Assembly: GCA_944381135.1 (NCBI GenBank)
Contig: CALWJY010000013.1
Location: 1 to 64,000, forward strand
Length of the DNA: 64,000 nucleotides
Source: an uncultured Clostridia bacterium
Lineage (GTDB): Bacteria; Bacillota; Clostridia; Christensenellales; UBA1242
Direction of reading: 5' to 3'
In this document: one piece after another, positions 35,762 through 44,084 of the stretch
How positions within the stretch are numbered: position 1 is the stretch's first letter
Layout: every line of letters begins with the position of its first letter
Notes under the pieces: generated by a model
Seen by the model: only the letters and a program-made list of their open reading frames with translations
The model's database searches: none
What the model was told of the DNA's origin: nothing
Made by a program: the position numbers and the translations under genes

Positions 35762-38173
35762 ATGGAAAAAGTCAAAAAAAGCAGAATTATCACCTACATA
35801 TTTGCAATCATTGCCATGTTTTTTATGTGTGCTGGCGTGCTTGTTGGTTGTGGCGAAAGTTCCAACAACAATTGGTTTTCCGGACTTCAGGCACCAAACA
35901 ACACATTTGGCAAGACGGGAGATTTCTATCTTGACCAAGATGACTTGATTTTATATAGATATGGCGAACTTGGTTGGGAAATGCTTGGCGAAATTGGTGG
36001 AGGCTCTGGCGAGAGCGGTCAGGATGGTTCAACTTGGCTTGCGGGAACAGGTGAGCCAACTTCCGAACAGGGCAAAGATGGAGATTTCTATCTCAACACG
36101 GCAAATTATGACATATTTCAAAAACAAAATTCTCAATGGAGTTTGATTGGAAACATCAAAGGCGGTCAAGGTGCTCAGGGTGAACAAGGAGAGCAAGGTG
36201 AACAGGGCGAGCCTGGTGAGGCCGGACAAGATGGCGCAAAATTCCTTTCAGGAGTATCAGATCCATCAACTGACATTGGGGCAGATGGGGATGTCTATCT
36301 CAACACAACATCTGGGGACTTGTTTCAAAAATCTTCTGGCACTTGGTCAGTGATTGGCAATTTGAAAGGCGAACAAGGTGAAGCGGGCGAGGCTGGAGAG
36401 AACGGAATCACTCCACACATTGGCGAAAATGGCAATTGGTGGGTTGGAGACGAGGACACGGGCTATGCCGCAGTTGGACAAGATGGCGAAAGTTCCACAA
36501 TCACAGTGGATGGAGACGGATATTTGATTATTGATGGCGACAACACGGGCTATTGTCTTGAAATCACCGCACAAGAACTATATCAAAATTTGCAAGGAAT
36601 CATCGAATATGACGGTGGAGTGAGTGGATTCAGTGTGGATTATGAATCAGTTGCCGATTTCGAGGGCATAAACAAATGGACCTGGTTTAACAACGATTTT
36701 TATGGCTGGGCTGGAAGCATTGGAAAACCTTCAAGCATAAATGCCATCAAATTTAGGGTTCGTGCAAGAGAGAACCCAATCACGCAAATTTCTGTTATGC
36801 TTGCAGAAAACAGTGCAACAGGCACAGTGGTTTCCAGAGCAACTTTGGATGTTGTTGTTCCAGCAAACACGGCACAAGACATCATTTGGCAACTTGACGA
36901 ATCAATTGTCAACACAAACAATATAAGTTATTATTTTGGATTTGCTTGTGATGAATACACTGATTATTATGGAGACATAAGTGCAGCAAACCAAGCAATG
37001 CCAACAGAAGAGCAAATTGAAAATGCTAATGATGCAAAATATACAATGCGGGCTTTACAAACGGACCTTTCAAGTTTTTCAAGAACGGCTGTTTATAGCT
37101 ATATTCCTGTTCAGGTGGGCACAGTGACAGGCACATTTAAAATTTCAGAAACGGTTGTTCAAGAAATTTTGTCAAGATTGGATGAGGGGATATATCAAAA
37201 CACCGATTTTGCTTTGCCTTCAACAATCTATGGCTATGTAGGACAGAAAATGCAAATCTACTTCCGCAACATCTGTGCATATTCTTTGGATGATGTCTAT
37301 CTCAAAGTGGAAGCGGGCGGAAAAGGGCGTCAATATTCTGACAGATGGGAATACACTCCAGAGAGTGCTGAAACTTTTGACTTGACACTTGAACTATATT
37401 CAAAGAATTGGACACTCATCTCATCCAGCACTTTCAGTGTTGAAATCAAGGATTCAACAACTTCCGCCACAGGAACTGCGCTTGTGATTGGCGACAGCAC
37501 TGTGTATATTGGCGACACAGAAGTCACACAAATGATGACTTTGTCAAATTCTGACGAGACTTTTGATTTGACCTTGCTTGGCACAATGGGTTCAAGTCCA
37601 AACAGCCACGAGGGGAGAGCGGGCTGGTCAACAGGCACCTATGTGAACTATGCAACAAGCAATGCCTCAAATCACGAATTGGTGAATCCGTTCTATAACA
37701 CAGAGACCTCTTCTTTCGATTTTTCATATTATATGGCGCAACAAAGCTATGAAAGCGTTGATGTGGTTTTTTTTCAACTTGGCATCAATGACATTGTTGG
37801 CAGAAACAATTCCAACTTGGAAGCGGGAATTGAAAGTTACATCAACAATATGCAAACTATGATTGACAGCATTCATGAATATGACGCAAACATCAAAGTT
37901 GTTGTGAACTTAATCACTCCTTGCACTGACGACCAAGACACTTTCGGACAGACTTACACAAATCAGACAGTTTGGGGATATATGAGAAACATGTATAAGG
38001 CAAACCAAGCAGCAATCGAAACGTTCTCCAGTCAAGAAAATGTCTATGTTTCTTGGTTCAACGCTTCAATAGATTCAGTTAACAACATTGCAGGGGATGT
38101 TCATCCTTATACGTCGGGATATAACCAACTTGGCACGCAAATGTATTATTTCATGAAAGCAATTTTGGGATAA
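35762..38173 (+). CDS. Surface lipoprotein with collagen-like repeats and SGNH esterase domain
   Basis: The start is ATG 35762 after AAGGAGG. A lipoprotein signal with lipobox LVGC (Cys near residue 31) anchors it outside the cell. Next come three copies of a GDFYLNT...GDLFQK...WSLIGNIKG unit joined by Gly-X-Y collagen-like stretches (about 134-159 and 202-215), a beta-rich middle region, and a C-terminal SGNH hydrolase: catalytic S579 (VIGDSTVY), G and N676 (LGINDI), and D779/H781 (DVHPYTSG). It probably removes acyl groups from extracellular polysaccharide. Expression may switch through the G9 promoter. Confidence 0.8.
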   Translation: MEKVKKSRIITYIFAIIAMFFMCAGVLVGCGESSNNNWFSGLQAPNNTFGKTGDFYLDQDDLILYRYGELGWEMLGEIGGGSGESGQDGSTWLAGTGEPTSEQGKDGDFYLNTANYDIFQKQNSQWSLIGNIKGGQGAQGEQGEQGEQGEPGEAGQDGAKFLSGVSDPSTDIGADGDVYLNTTSGDLFQKSSGTWSVIGNLKGEQGEAGEAGENGITPHIGENGNWWVGDEDTGYAAVGQDGESSTITVDGDGYLIIDGDNTGYCLEITAQELYQNLQGIIEYDGGVSGFSVDYESVADFEGINKWTWFNNDFYGWAGSIGKPSSINAIKFRVRARENPITQISVMLAENSATGTVVSRATLDVVVPANTAQDIIWQLDESIVNTNNISYYFGFACDEYTDYYGDISAANQAMPTEEQIENANDAKYTMRALQTDLSSFSRTAVYSYIPVQVGTVTGTFKISETVVQEILSRLDEGIYQNTDFALPSTIYGYVGQKMQIYFRNICAYSLDDVYLKVEAGGKGRQYSDRWEYTPESAETFDLTLELYSKNWTLISSSTFSVEIKDSTTSATGTALVIGDSTVYIGDTEVTQMMTLSNSDETFDLTLLGTMGSSPNSHEGRAGWSTGTYVNYATSNASNHELVNPFYNTETSSFDFSYYMAQQSYESVDVVFFQLGINDIVGRNNSNLEAGIESYINNMQTMIDSIHEYDANIKVVVNLITPCTDDQDTFGQTYTNQTVWGYMRNMYKANQAAIETFSSQENVYVSWFNASIDSVNNIAGDVHPYTSGYNQLGTQMYYFMKAILG

Positions 38174-38235
38174 AATTTAGGACGTTTTGTTGGTCTCAAA
38201 CAAAAATTTTGAATTTTGATTGAAAATAAAATATG

Positions 38236-38266
38236 AAAAAGACGCTTCATTTGGCGTCTTTTTTTT
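38236..38266 (+). terminator. Intrinsic terminator
   Basis: AAAAAGACGC-N8-GCGTCTTTTT, a 10-bp stem, after the SGNH lipoprotein gene. Confidence 0.9.
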
Positions 38267-38296
38267 GTAAATATCACAAAATTATCTCTTGGGATT

Positions 38297-38357
38297 GGAC
38301 ATTTTTGTCCACCCCAAATTGGACATTTTTGTCCGGAAGTTTTGGACATTTTTGTCC
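38297..38357. repeat. Three spaced copies of the palindrome GGACATTTTTGTCC
   Basis: Identical copies at 38297-38310, 38321-38334 and 38344-38357 repeat with a period of 23-24 bases, about two helical turns, so all lie on one face of the DNA. They look like an operator or iteron array. No gene within 400 bases is an obvious target; the region 38360-38500 is AT-rich, with a short alternating CGCGCGCG stretch at about 38462-38469. Confidence 0.6.
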
Positions 38358-38504
38358 ATTTTTTGAGGGTTTATATTATATTTATATAATAACTTATTAA
38401 TAGATTATAGATTTAGATAGATAATTAAATTTTGAATTAAGTAAAAATAAATTAAAAAAAACGCGCGCGTACGGACGTGATATATATTTATTATATATAT
38501 AAAT

Positions 38505-38533
38505 AAAAACAAACAAGAGTTGGTGTCAACTCT
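38505..38533 (-). terminator. Terminator of the tRNA cluster
   Basis: On the minus strand AGAGTTG-ACAC-CAACTCT is followed by a T-rich run. It lies beyond tRNA-Lys and the damaged tRNA-Lys fragment. Confidence 0.8.
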
Positions 38534-38597
38534 CGTTTCTTTGAAATAATGTTGCATAAAAAACATAAATCTTATGGTGTTCGTATTTGAAAGGTTG

Positions 38598-38618
38598 TGG
38601 TGGCTCGCCCGGGATTCG
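38598..38618 (-). pseudogene. Duplicated 3' end of tRNA-Lys
   Basis: Twenty-one bases repeat the 3' end of tRNA-Lys (CCA, acceptor strand and start of the T-arm; same bases as 38815-38835) about 217 bases downstream of the gene. After that the copy is interrupted by hairpin-rich DNA (38619-38760). Confidence 0.8.
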
Positions 38619-38760
38619 CGTGCATTCATGCTCTGGGAGCATAAAGAATGCGCCAAAGCACATTTTCTTTCTTGCCATGCTTTAAGCCGGGACGAAGTGC
38701 CGGGTTCGACTTGCAAATTGCAAGACAAAATCAAAGATTTTGTATCCCGTGCGACACAGG
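38619..38760. mobile_element. Hairpin-rich insertion in the tRNA-Lys fragment
   Basis: Directly after the tRNA-Lys fragment comes a nested hairpin, GCATTC-ATGCTC-TGG-GAGCAT-AAA-GAATGC (38622-38651), then further hairpins such as CTTGCAA-A-TTGCAAG and CAAAATC-AAA-GATTTTG and a piece, GCCGGGTTCGA, like an inverted T-arm. No coding potential. It resembles the insertion in the tRNA-Asn remnant in design, not in sequence. Confidence 0.45.
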
Positions 38761-38814
38761 GATTGTGTTTCGAAAATATGAAATAAAAAAACGCATAACT
38801 GCGTTGATTTTGCT

Positions 38815-38890
38815 TGGTGGCTCGCCCGGGATTCGAACCCGGGACCCCTTGATTAAAAGTCAAGTGCTCTACCGACTGAGCTAGCGAACC
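38815..38890 (-). tRNA. tRNA-Lys (TTT)
   Basis: Complete cloverleaf; anticodon loop CTTTTAA, acceptor GGTTCGC/GCGAGCC with a G-T pair, T-loop TTCGAAT, encoded CCA. Last gene of a six-tRNA minus-strand cluster. Confidence 0.97.
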
Positions 38891-39009
38891 ATGTTAAATT
38901 TAATCGCACATAAATTATTAACATAATTTTGTGCGAAACAAGCGAAAAATAAGTGATTCGCGAATACTTGCTGAGGCAAGCCGAGTTTTTGAACGCATTT
39001 TTTCGCTTT

Positions 39010-39084
39010 TGGCAGGGGTGGCAGGATTTGAACCTACGAATGCAAGAGTCAAAGTCTTGTGCCTTACCGCTTGGCGACACCCCT
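39010..39084 (-). tRNA. tRNA-Gln (TTG)
   Basis: Complete cloverleaf; anticodon loop CTTTGAC, acceptor AGGGGTG/CACCCCT, encoded CCA. Confidence 0.96.
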
Positions 39085-39123
39085 ATGTATTCAAACTTCC
39101 AATTTGCATTGTCTGACTCAAAT

Positions 39124-39199
39124 TGGCTGGGGTGGTAGGATTCGAACCTACGCAATGTTGGAGTCAGAGTCCAATGCCTTACCGCTTGGCGACACCCCA
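39124..39199 (-). tRNA. tRNA-Gln (CTG)
   Basis: Complete cloverleaf; anticodon loop CTCTGAC, acceptor TGGGGTG/CACCCCA, encoded CCA. Very similar to the neighbouring tRNA-Gln(TTG), so the pair probably arose by duplication. Confidence 0.96.
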
Positions 39200-39225
39200 T
39201 CAAACCGCAAAAGCGGTTGTTTTTA

Positions 39226-39302
39226 TGGGGTGATCAAAGGGGGTCGAACCCTTGACCTCCAGAGCCACAATCTGGCGCTCTCCCAACTGAGCTATGACCA
39301 CC
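39226..39302 (-). tRNA. tRNA-His (GTG)
   Basis: Complete cloverleaf with the extra 5' G, acceptor GTGGTCA/TGATCAC, anticodon GTG, encoded CCA. A hairpin AACCGC-AAAA-GCGGTT separates it from tRNA-Gln. Confidence 0.96.
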
Positions 39303-39305
39303 ACA

Positions 39306-39382
<77 letters not shown>

Positions 39383-39385
39383 GTT

Positions 39386-39459
39386 TGGAGCAGGTGAAGG
39401 GAATCGGACCCTCGCAACCAGCTTGGAAGGCTAGTGTTCTACCACTGAACTACACCTGC
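39386..39459 (-). tRNA. tRNA-Gly (TCC)
   Basis: Complete cloverleaf; anticodon loop CTTCCAA, acceptor GCAGGTG/CACCTGC, encoded CCA. First gene of the cluster, next to its promoter. Confidence 0.96.
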
Positions 39460-39472
39460 AAACTGCTTTATA

Positions 39473-39501
39473 AGTTTATCATGTCACAAAACAAAAGTCA
39501 A
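39473..39501 (-). promoter_or_regulatory. Promoter of the six-tRNA cluster
   Basis: On the minus strand TTGACT (39501-39496) and TAAACT (39478-39473), spacer 17, just upstream of tRNA-Gly. The following 300 bases (39502-39802) hold no other feature I can support. Confidence 0.75.
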
Positions 39502-39802
39502 GGAAAATCGAAAAAATTTTTGACAAAGCGCGATTATTTTTTCGTTTTCTATTTTAGATTATATAAAAACGCGGATAAAAATGCAACAAAAAATGTGAAA
39601 AGGAAATTAACACATCAAAAAAACTTGCAAATTTTTGTTTGCAAAATTTATTTATCGGAAACTGTTTAAGCCTTTGCAAATTTAATCAAGCAAAAGGTGT
39701 TCATTTAATCGACAATGGCACATTCAACGTGTTTTTGCATCAGTAAGATAAAATTTAAGCGTGTTAAATTTTTACATCGCTTTGTTTATGATGCTGCTTG
39801 AA

Positions 39803-40186
39803 TCATCCTTGAAATTCGTATTCGTTTTTATAAAGTCCCAAGGAATAATATTCTGCAATAAGGCGAATCATCTCTGCAGTTGTTGGTTTGCGGTTTGGTT
39901 TCAAAACTTCCATGCCATAAATTCTGTTCACAAAGTCGAAGCCCTTTGTTTTGTAGGTGTAGGAAATTGAGTTGTGAATGTTTGCTTCAACGCGCTTATA
40001 GTCCTTTGCTCCACAACGCTGTGCCACAATGGTGAACAATTTTCTGAGGTTGTGTATCAGTTCGGGTTGCTTAATTGCTTCTTTTACAGCTTCAAACATG
40101 TAAATGAAACCTGTTTGGTCGCACTTAATTCCAATGCGGATGAGTGCCAATTTTACGATTTTGTCAACTTCTGTCACTTCTTCCAT
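39803..40186 (-). CDS. Stand-alone Spo0A C-terminal-domain protein, 127 aa
   Basis: The whole product matches the DNA-binding domain of Spo0A: FEAVKEAIKQPELI, LRKLFTIVAQRCGAKDYKRVEANIHNSISYTY, FVNRIYGMEVL and KPTTAEMIRLIAEYY align with the effector domain of the regulator at 8533 and of classical Spo0A. There is no receiver domain; only about 25 residues precede the domain. It could compete for or act at 0A boxes without phosphorylation control. The recognition helix differs from the 8533 protein, so its sites may differ. AAGGTG serves as ribosome site. Single gene. Confidence 0.8.
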   Translation of the reverse strand: MEEVTEVDKIVKLALIRIGIKCDQTGFIYMFEAVKEAIKQPELIHNLRKLFTIVAQRCGAKDYKRVEANIHNSISYTYKTKGFDFVNRIYGMEVLKPNRKPTTAEMIRLIAEYYSLGLYKNEYEFQG

Positions 40187-40384
40187 TTTTGTTTCACCTT
40201 CCTTTTCTTTGTTTTACGATTTGTGTCGTATTTAGTCATATTTTATCATAAAGAAATGGTTTTACAAAACAATTTTCAATATTTTACAAATAAATTTGAA
40301 AAATTTTTCACAAAATGTTGTCAGGATGTTGTACTTAAAAAATGAAAATAAAGCGATTTTTGCTGTGAGAAATTGTGGTTTTGC

Positions 40385-40413
40385 TTGCAATATGTGAAAA
40401 AAGATGATAAAAT
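40385..40413 (+). promoter_or_regulatory. Promoter of tRNA-Ser
   Basis: TTGCAA (40385-40390) and TAAAAT (40408-40413), spacer 17. Confidence 0.65.
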
Positions 40414-40424
40414 GATTGAGTTTT

Positions 40425-40515
40425 GGAGACGTATCGAAGTGGTCGCAACGAGCCGCACTCGAAATGCGGTTGTCGAGAAATCGGCACGTGGGTTCGAATC
40501 CCACCGTCTCCGCCA
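40425..40515 (+). tRNA. tRNA-Ser (CGA)
   Basis: Class II tRNA with a long variable arm, anticodon loop CTCGAAA, acceptor GGAGACG/CGTCTCC, T-loop TTCGAAT, encoded CCA. Confidence 0.97.
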
Positions 40516-40518
40516 AAA

Positions 40519-40620
40519 TGGCGAAAAACTGCACTGTTTGCTCATTTTGCCACATATATGGCAAAAGTTTCGCCCGGACGCTTGTTTTTCGCCATTCGCG
40601 ACCAAACGAAAATTGCACAG
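40519..40620 (+). repeat. Hairpin tract downstream of tRNA-Ser, homologous to the one after tRNA-Val
   Basis: The tract aligns with 23555-23655. Its central hairpin, TTTTGCCA-N6-TGGCAAAA (40545-40566), occupies the same place as the different hairpin after tRNA-Val, so pairing is kept while the sequence has changed. The 360 bases that follow up to the next gene contain another large palindrome, CCCAAAAATT/AATTTTTGGG (about 40630-40651), and the motif TTTAGGCACATTTTT (40885-40899). Confidence 0.55.
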
Positions 40621-40982
40621 AAGAAGGGAACCCAAAAATTTTAATTTTTGGGAAAAGGAATAACCAAGCGTTTCTTGAGTGCTTGCGGAAAGCAAGCCGA
40701 ATTTAAGCGTAGGTCATGACGCTGTCGCGACTCTCCTAACGAAGAAGGAGATTCTAAGGGGTGAGTTGAGAAATCTAATTGCTTTTTGCAAAACTTTGTT
40801 TTGCACGAACCTATGTTCCGTGGCTGTGACCGAGCGAAAGTGAGAGTGATCACTTGATTGACTTGCGGCAAACCTTATTGAAAATTTAGGCACATTTTTA
40901 GGCACAAAAATATAATATTTGTAAAAAATGATTATCAAAGTGGTGTATAAAACTGTTTTGTTAAAAATGGGAGGAAGGAATC

Positions 40983-41843
40983 GTGAACACTTTCTGGTCA
41001 AAAAGCGTTCAATCAACTGAACTGTTGGACACTTCTCGAAAAGAGAAATTCAACGAGGACAACAGAAAATTTTGGTTTGACCTGTTGCAAGTTGACGACA
41101 ACTTAAAAATTTTGGAAGTTGGGTGTGGGAGCGGGCATTTCACCAACATGATTAAGACATATTATCCATCTTGTGAAGTCTACGGAATTGATTTGGATGA
41201 CAACCACATTAAGTTTGCAAAGCGTGAGAGCAAAAAGTTGAACCTTGATGTGCAATATCAAGTTGTAGATGTCAAACATTTGCCTTTTGAAGATGATGCT
41301 TTTGATGTCGTTTTTTCGCATACACTTGTTGAGCATCTGCCTTTCGATGATTTCATCAAAGAACAAAAAAGGGTGCTTAAACCAGGCGGAAAACTGATTG
41401 TTATGCGTGTTGATATGGTTAAGAAAAACGATAAGCCATTCTCATTTTTGGAAGACGAAATCAACGAGGTCTATGCCGGTTTGAATTATCCAAAGGGTGT
41501 GAGCGTTGGGCAATATGTTGAAGACCCAGATTTGACAATGAGAAGGCTTGATGAACACAAGTTTAAGAACATAAAATTTAACTATGACAGGATTATTTTC
41601 TATATGCCTGATGTTGAACCAAACAAGGAAGTTGCCATAAAACAAATTGAAAGAAACTATCAAACTAAATTTTCCAACGCACTTTTCACAATTGACAGAT
41701 GCAAGGTGGACGACGAGACAAAAAACAAATTGTTGGGTTTGTTAAAACGTCAATATGAAGAAAGATTGAGGCTTTTGAACGCAAACAAAAAACTTTTTGA
41801 TTTCCAATCTTCTTTGCTTATCACCATTTCTGCAGAGAAGTAG
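40983..41843 (+). CDS. SAM-dependent methyltransferase (class I, Methyltransf_11-like)
   Basis: The gene starts at GTG 40983 after GGGAGGAAGG. The 286-residue protein has motif I LEVGCGSGHF, an acidic ribose-binding strand VYGIDLDD, and motif FDVVFSHTLVEHL followed by LKPGGKLIV, the usual Rossmann methyltransferase layout in the first 150 residues. The C-terminal half is helical and unassigned. The substrate is unknown; relatives act on quinones, sugars, lipids or small molecules. It stands alone between a tRNA and the Fic gene. Confidence 0.85.
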   Translation: MNTFWSKSVQSTELLDTSRKEKFNEDNRKFWFDLLQVDDNLKILEVGCGSGHFTNMIKTYYPSCEVYGIDLDDNHIKFAKRESKKLNLDVQYQVVDVKHLPFEDDAFDVVFSHTLVEHLPFDDFIKEQKRVLKPGGKLIVMRVDMVKKNDKPFSFLEDEINEVYAGLNYPKGVSVGQYVEDPDLTMRRLDEHKFKNIKFNYDRIIFYMPDVEPNKEVAIKQIERNYQTKFSNALFTIDRCKVDDETKNKLLGLLKRQYEERLRLLNANKKLFDFQSSLLITISAEK

Positions 41844-41987
41844 GGAAAATTTACAGAAAAAATCAAACTGACTTTGGATGATTTTTTGATTTTTCCAAAT
41901 GAAATTGGGCTGATTAAATATGGGAAAATCTTGCAATGTGTGATTGCATAACAAAACAAGTAAATTTTTGCAAAAAATTCAAATTAA

Positions 41988-42007
41988 GCACAGAGTTGTG
42001 CCTTTTT
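41988..42007 (+). terminator. Intrinsic terminator
   Basis: GCACA-GAGT-TGTGC followed by six T, after the methyltransferase gene. Confidence 0.7.
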
Positions 42008-42022
42008 TGTTTTATTTTTATA

Positions 42023-42051
42023 TTGACAATCGACAGGTTTTGTTATAAAAT
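42023..42051 (+). promoter_or_regulatory. Promoter of the IrrE-Fic gene
   Basis: TTGACA (42023-42028) and TAAAAT (42046-42051), spacer 17. Confidence 0.75.
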
Positions 42052-42069
42052 GAAACAAAGAGGTGGGAT

Positions 42070-43668
42070 ATGCTTTCTGTTACAAGAAAATATATTGAAG
42101 ATCTTTCAAGATATGACGAGAACGATGAGGTTGTTAAATATTTGTTTAAGAGGCTGGGGCTTAAACATAGTGTTGCAAACATGACACCAATTTATGATGT
42201 CTGCAGAAACCTTGGAATTAAAGTTGTCACGACAGATTTCAAGCGCGAGGGCGGTGATGTTGCGCAATTTATTGAACGAGCAGACAAACAACCATACATT
42301 TGTGTTGATTCTTCCACAAATTGCAGAAAAGTTAGGTTCAACATTGCCACGATGGTTTATTGTGCACTGCATTCAAAAGGTTGCGACAAGTTTGTCATCA
42401 CCAAAACGCCAGAAAGTCAAAATTTGCACAGAGCAAAAACCTTTGCCGCAAATTTACTTATGCCAACGCCGGTTTTGAAAAAAGTTGTCTATGAAAAAGA
42501 CCAAAACGGCGAATATAAATATTTGGTTAAATATAATGGAAAAGATGTGCTTCCTTTCAGAGCCATTCACTATATTGCAGAGCGTTTTGGTGTGGAGTTT
42601 TCTCAGTGCGCAAAAAGAATTTTCTATTCCAACATTGCATCAATTCGAAGAATCTCCGACAGATGCGAATTGAAACGCCGATTAAAAGGACCTGACGCTT
42701 CCGAGGCAATGAGAAGAAAACTTATTCCAAATTCTGAAAAGCATGACTATGTGCTTAGGTGCTATCTCATCAACAATCTCCACTTTCCAAAGATTACAAA
42801 AGTGAACGAGCAGATTTGTGAGAAACTGAGGCGCGAAACTGTCAAAAATGACACAATCATTGAGGGCGTTTTGAGTTCTGCTTCACAAATTGAAAGGTTT
42901 TTGAACAAATATAAATCCGGAAAAGTTGAAGAGATGTATAAACTTCCAATCTCACAAAGAATTGTGATCGGGCATTATGAAACAATAAGAAATTTGGAAA
43001 ACATCCCTTTCAACAAGCGTTTTTTCAACGAACTTCACGCAAGACTTTTTCAGTATGCTGTTGAGACGGATGAGGAAAAAGAATGGTTGACAGACCCTGC
43101 ACACTGCAATCGAGGCGAAAATGACAATTTCATTGATTTTGTTCCGGGACAATATCGACAAACTCAAAACATCATCAATGGAGCGTCTTTCATGACAGAT
43201 TCGGTTTCTGACATCTATAACACCATGAGCAACATTTATTATGACACGGAATATCTCTTGTCAAGAAAGGACGAAATGAGCAATGTGGACTACATCAACA
43301 ATGTCAACTATTTGGTGAACAGGTTTTGCGTTTGTCATCCTTTTGAAGATGGTAACGGAAGAGTGTCCAGACTTTTCATGAACTATTTGTTCATTCAAAA
43401 AGGGTTGCCACCTGTTTATATTGATGCATCCAAGAAAAAAGCAGAATACATCGATGCATTGAGTGAATTGTCAGACGATTGCAGAAAAAAGTTGTATGAA
43501 AAAATTGACTATTCGCGTCTTAACAACATCATCATGCATGGCATGCTCGAAACGGAAAGCATTTTCTTTCCGCCTCAAGCAATGCTTTCTCAGCCACTTG
43601 AATACATCAACAATCAACTTAACAAACCAAAAAGTGCAACAAGTTCTGATGGGATGACGAAAATTTAA
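42070..43668 (+). CDS. Degenerate ImmA/IrrE domain fused to a Fic (AMP-transferase) domain
   Basis: The 532-residue protein has two parts. Residues about 1-200 follow the ImmA/IrrE (COG2856) pattern, with KVRFNIATMVYCALH (90-101) where active enzymes have FTxAHExGH, and AKTFAANLLMP (122 on) where they have the conserved AxxFAAxLLMP. The HExxH zinc site is therefore lost. Residues about 240-500 form a Fic domain with an intact catalytic motif HPFEDGNGR (423-431) and, before it, NDTIIEG (260-266), which resembles the inhibitory helix motif of class II Fic proteins. Fic enzymes attach AMP or other groups to Ser, Thr or Tyr. The first domain may sense a signal and release the Fic activity. Confidence 0.8.
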   Translation: MLSVTRKYIEDLSRYDENDEVVKYLFKRLGLKHSVANMTPIYDVCRNLGIKVVTTDFKREGGDVAQFIERADKQPYICVDSSTNCRKVRFNIATMVYCALHSKGCDKFVITKTPESQNLHRAKTFAANLLMPTPVLKKVVYEKDQNGEYKYLVKYNGKDVLPFRAIHYIAERFGVEFSQCAKRIFYSNIASIRRISDRCELKRRLKGPDASEAMRRKLIPNSEKHDYVLRCYLINNLHFPKITKVNEQICEKLRRETVKNDTIIEGVLSSASQIERFLNKYKSGKVEEMYKLPISQRIVIGHYETIRNLENIPFNKRFFNELHARLFQYAVETDEEKEWLTDPAHCNRGENDNFIDFVPGQYRQTQNIINGASFMTDSVSDIYNTMSNIYYDTEYLLSRKDEMSNVDYINNVNYLVNRFCVCHPFEDGNGRVSRLFMNYLFIQKGLPPVYIDASKKKAEYIDALSELSDDCRKKLYEKIDYSRLNNIIMHGMLETESIFFPPQAMLSQPLEYINNQLNKPKSATSSDGMTKI

Positions 43669-43780
43669 GCATATTGCTTAAGAAATTAATTTTCAAATAT
43701 GACAACTTGAGACGGATTTATGTTTTTTCTCTTGAAAAAGAATAAGTTTAAGGCTCGTAGTCTTTGGACTTAGCAAAAAA

Positions 43781-43812
43781 GATAGTGGATATAATTTTTT
43801 CCACTATTTTTA
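43781..43812 (+). terminator. Intrinsic terminator after the Fic gene
   Basis: ATAGTGG-N12-CCACTAT followed by T-rich sequence, 115 bases after the Fic stop codon. The following 200 bases (43813-44015) hold nothing I can support. Confidence 0.75.
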
Positions 43813-44015
43813 TATTAGATTGAAAAATGATTGAATAATTCATCCTTTTTTTATTTTTTGCAAATGCACGAATGTTAGTTATAGAAAATTTTATTTTTTT
43901 GTTTAAAAAATGCTTTTTAATGGAACTGATATTTGTTTTGCCGGGTGTTTTGGTTTTTATTAATTATTGTTTCGGTGATGACGAATTTTAATTTAAAAGT
44001 TTTTAACTATTTTGC

Positions 44016-44044
44016 TTGCAATTAATGCAAAGTTGTGATATGAT
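44016..44044 (+). promoter_or_regulatory. Promoter of the glycosyltransferase gene
   Basis: TTGCAA (44016-44021) and TATGAT (44039-44044), spacer 17. Confidence 0.7.
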
Positions 44045-44084
44045 GTTATAAAATATTACAAAAAGGAAGAGGTCAATAAGGAAA

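Noticed and set aside
38460..38475. Alternating CGCGCGCG stretch as Z-DNA element
   Set aside because: Only about eight bases long; not enough to claim a function.
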